Source: CAZXBB01 sp964638815 (GTDB taxonomy: Bacteria > Planctomycetota > Phycisphaerae > Phycisphaerales > SM1A02). Taken from it: 24,048 bases of DNA. Made by a program: the position numbers and the translations under genes. This document shows, piece after piece, positions 23,815 to 24,048 of the stretch. The notes under the pieces were generated by a model. The model had not been told where the DNA came from. It saw only the letters and a program-made list of their open reading frames with translations, and did no database searches. Within the stretch, counting starts at the first letter, position 1, and each line of letters opens with the position of its first letter. The stretch lies in contig CAZXBB010000152.1 in NCBI GenBank assembly GCA_964638815.1, positions 1-24,048 on the forward strand, given 5' to 3'.

Positions 23815-23993
23815 TCGCGCGGGCACGGACACGCAGACGGACGCGGGCACGGCCACGGCCACGGACGCGGACACGGCCACGCGGCCACGGCCACGGACGC
23901 GCACACGGCCACGGCCACGGACGCGCACGCGGTCACGGACACGCACGCAGCCACGGGCACGCACGCGGACACGCACGCGGACACGCACGGGGG
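23815..23993. repeat. hexamer-type tandem repeat (GGCCAC / GGACAC / GGACGC)
   Basis: About 175 bp are built from hexamers of the form GG(A/C)(C/A)(A/G)C, for example GGCCACGGCCACGGACGC, with CACGCA variants toward the right end. The minus strand reads through it as a monotonous Val/Ala/Arg/Ser frame that is an artefact of the repeat. It lies just 5' of the tRNA-Arg gene in that gene's direction of transcription. Confidence 0.85.
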
Positions 23994-24015
23994 GTTCGCG
24001 GACAGTTATACGCCG

Positions 24016-24048
24016 CGCCAGGTGGGGCCAGCCCCCGCCTGGCGTTTT
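24016..24048 (+). terminator. hairpin followed by a T-run (intrinsic terminator-like) at the right edge
   Basis: CGCCAGGTGGGG (24016-24027) pairs with CCCCGCCTGGCG (24033-24044) around a short CCAGC loop. It forms a ~12 bp stem with one G-T pair, followed directly by TTTT to the end of the window. On the plus strand this has the shape of a Rho-independent terminator. No plus-strand gene ends just before it, and the preceding 46 bp and the hexamer array carry no gene. It could instead serve a convergent gene beyond the window or be part of a repeat. Confidence 0.5.

Noticed and set aside
23755..23988. Open minus-strand frames through the hexamer array
   Set aside because: The translations are pure dipeptide-like repeats (Arg-Val, Val-Ala) produced by the hexamers. 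They have no start context and overlap the tRNA.

Overview
The window is roughly 70% GC, and its real genes have almost exclusively G or C at third codon positions. Several features point to a planctomycete, most likely of the Phycisphaerae/Phycisphaerales type. Three large secreted beta-propeller or beta-helix proteins end in the paired EF-hand-like 'D-x-(D/N)-G-x-V-x-F-x-D-(L/I)-L-x-x-L-x-x-W' module common in that group. There is also a type III glutamine synthetase, a trigger factor with a Lys/Thr-rich tail, and a Gly-rich ClpX. The lineage call is inferred from gene content, not from a marker gene.

Layout, left to right. (1) 221-2422 (+): secreted propeller protein with a dockerin-like tail. 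(2) 2423-2937: repeat-rich intergenic DNA, then the remains of a small two-gene unit: a ~75-codon gene broken by a one-base deletion, overlapping the first codons of a second gene that is cut off at the end of clpX. (3) 2938-6435 (-): protein quality-control cluster tig > small SHOCT membrane protein > clpX, with no clpP. (4) 6499-10493 (-): hybrid sensor kinase (CHASE4-like, HAMP, PAS, HisKA, HATPase, two receivers, degenerate HPt) overlapping by 4 bp a response regulator with a CxxC...CxxC output domain. (5) 10648-11916 (-): a receiver domain inserted inside a fumarylacetoacetate-hydrolase-family enzyme, the most unusual protein here. (6) 12060-14258 (-): glutamine synthetase III. (7) 14413-15527 (-): trpA behind a MazG-like pyrophosphohydrolase gene. 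(8) 15640-18366 (+): secreted beta-helix protein with a dockerin-like tail. (9) 18367-18909: intergenic DNA with a long imperfect inverted repeat. (10) 18910-20888 (+): four-helix membrane protein, then a D-threonine-aldolase/D-serine-dehydratase-like PLP enzyme. (11) 21081-23669 (+): secreted NosD-like beta-helix plus kelch-like propeller plus dockerin-like tail. (12) 23704-23777 (-): tRNA-Arg(CCG). (13) 23815-23993: hexamer-type tandem repeat, then a terminator-like hairpin at the window's right edge.

Functionally, the minus-strand block is housekeeping and signalling: protein folding and unfolding, a phosphorelay, nitrogen assimilation, tryptophan synthesis and nucleotide clean-up. The plus-strand genes are mostly exported surface or extracellular proteins. 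The sensor kinase, its CxxC response regulator and the receiver-bearing hydrolase lie side by side on one strand, so a phosphorelay acting on a metabolic enzyme is a plausible but untested idea. All three dockerin-tailed genes are followed by repeat-bearing intergenic DNA. I see no CRISPR array, transposase, phage gene or rRNA.
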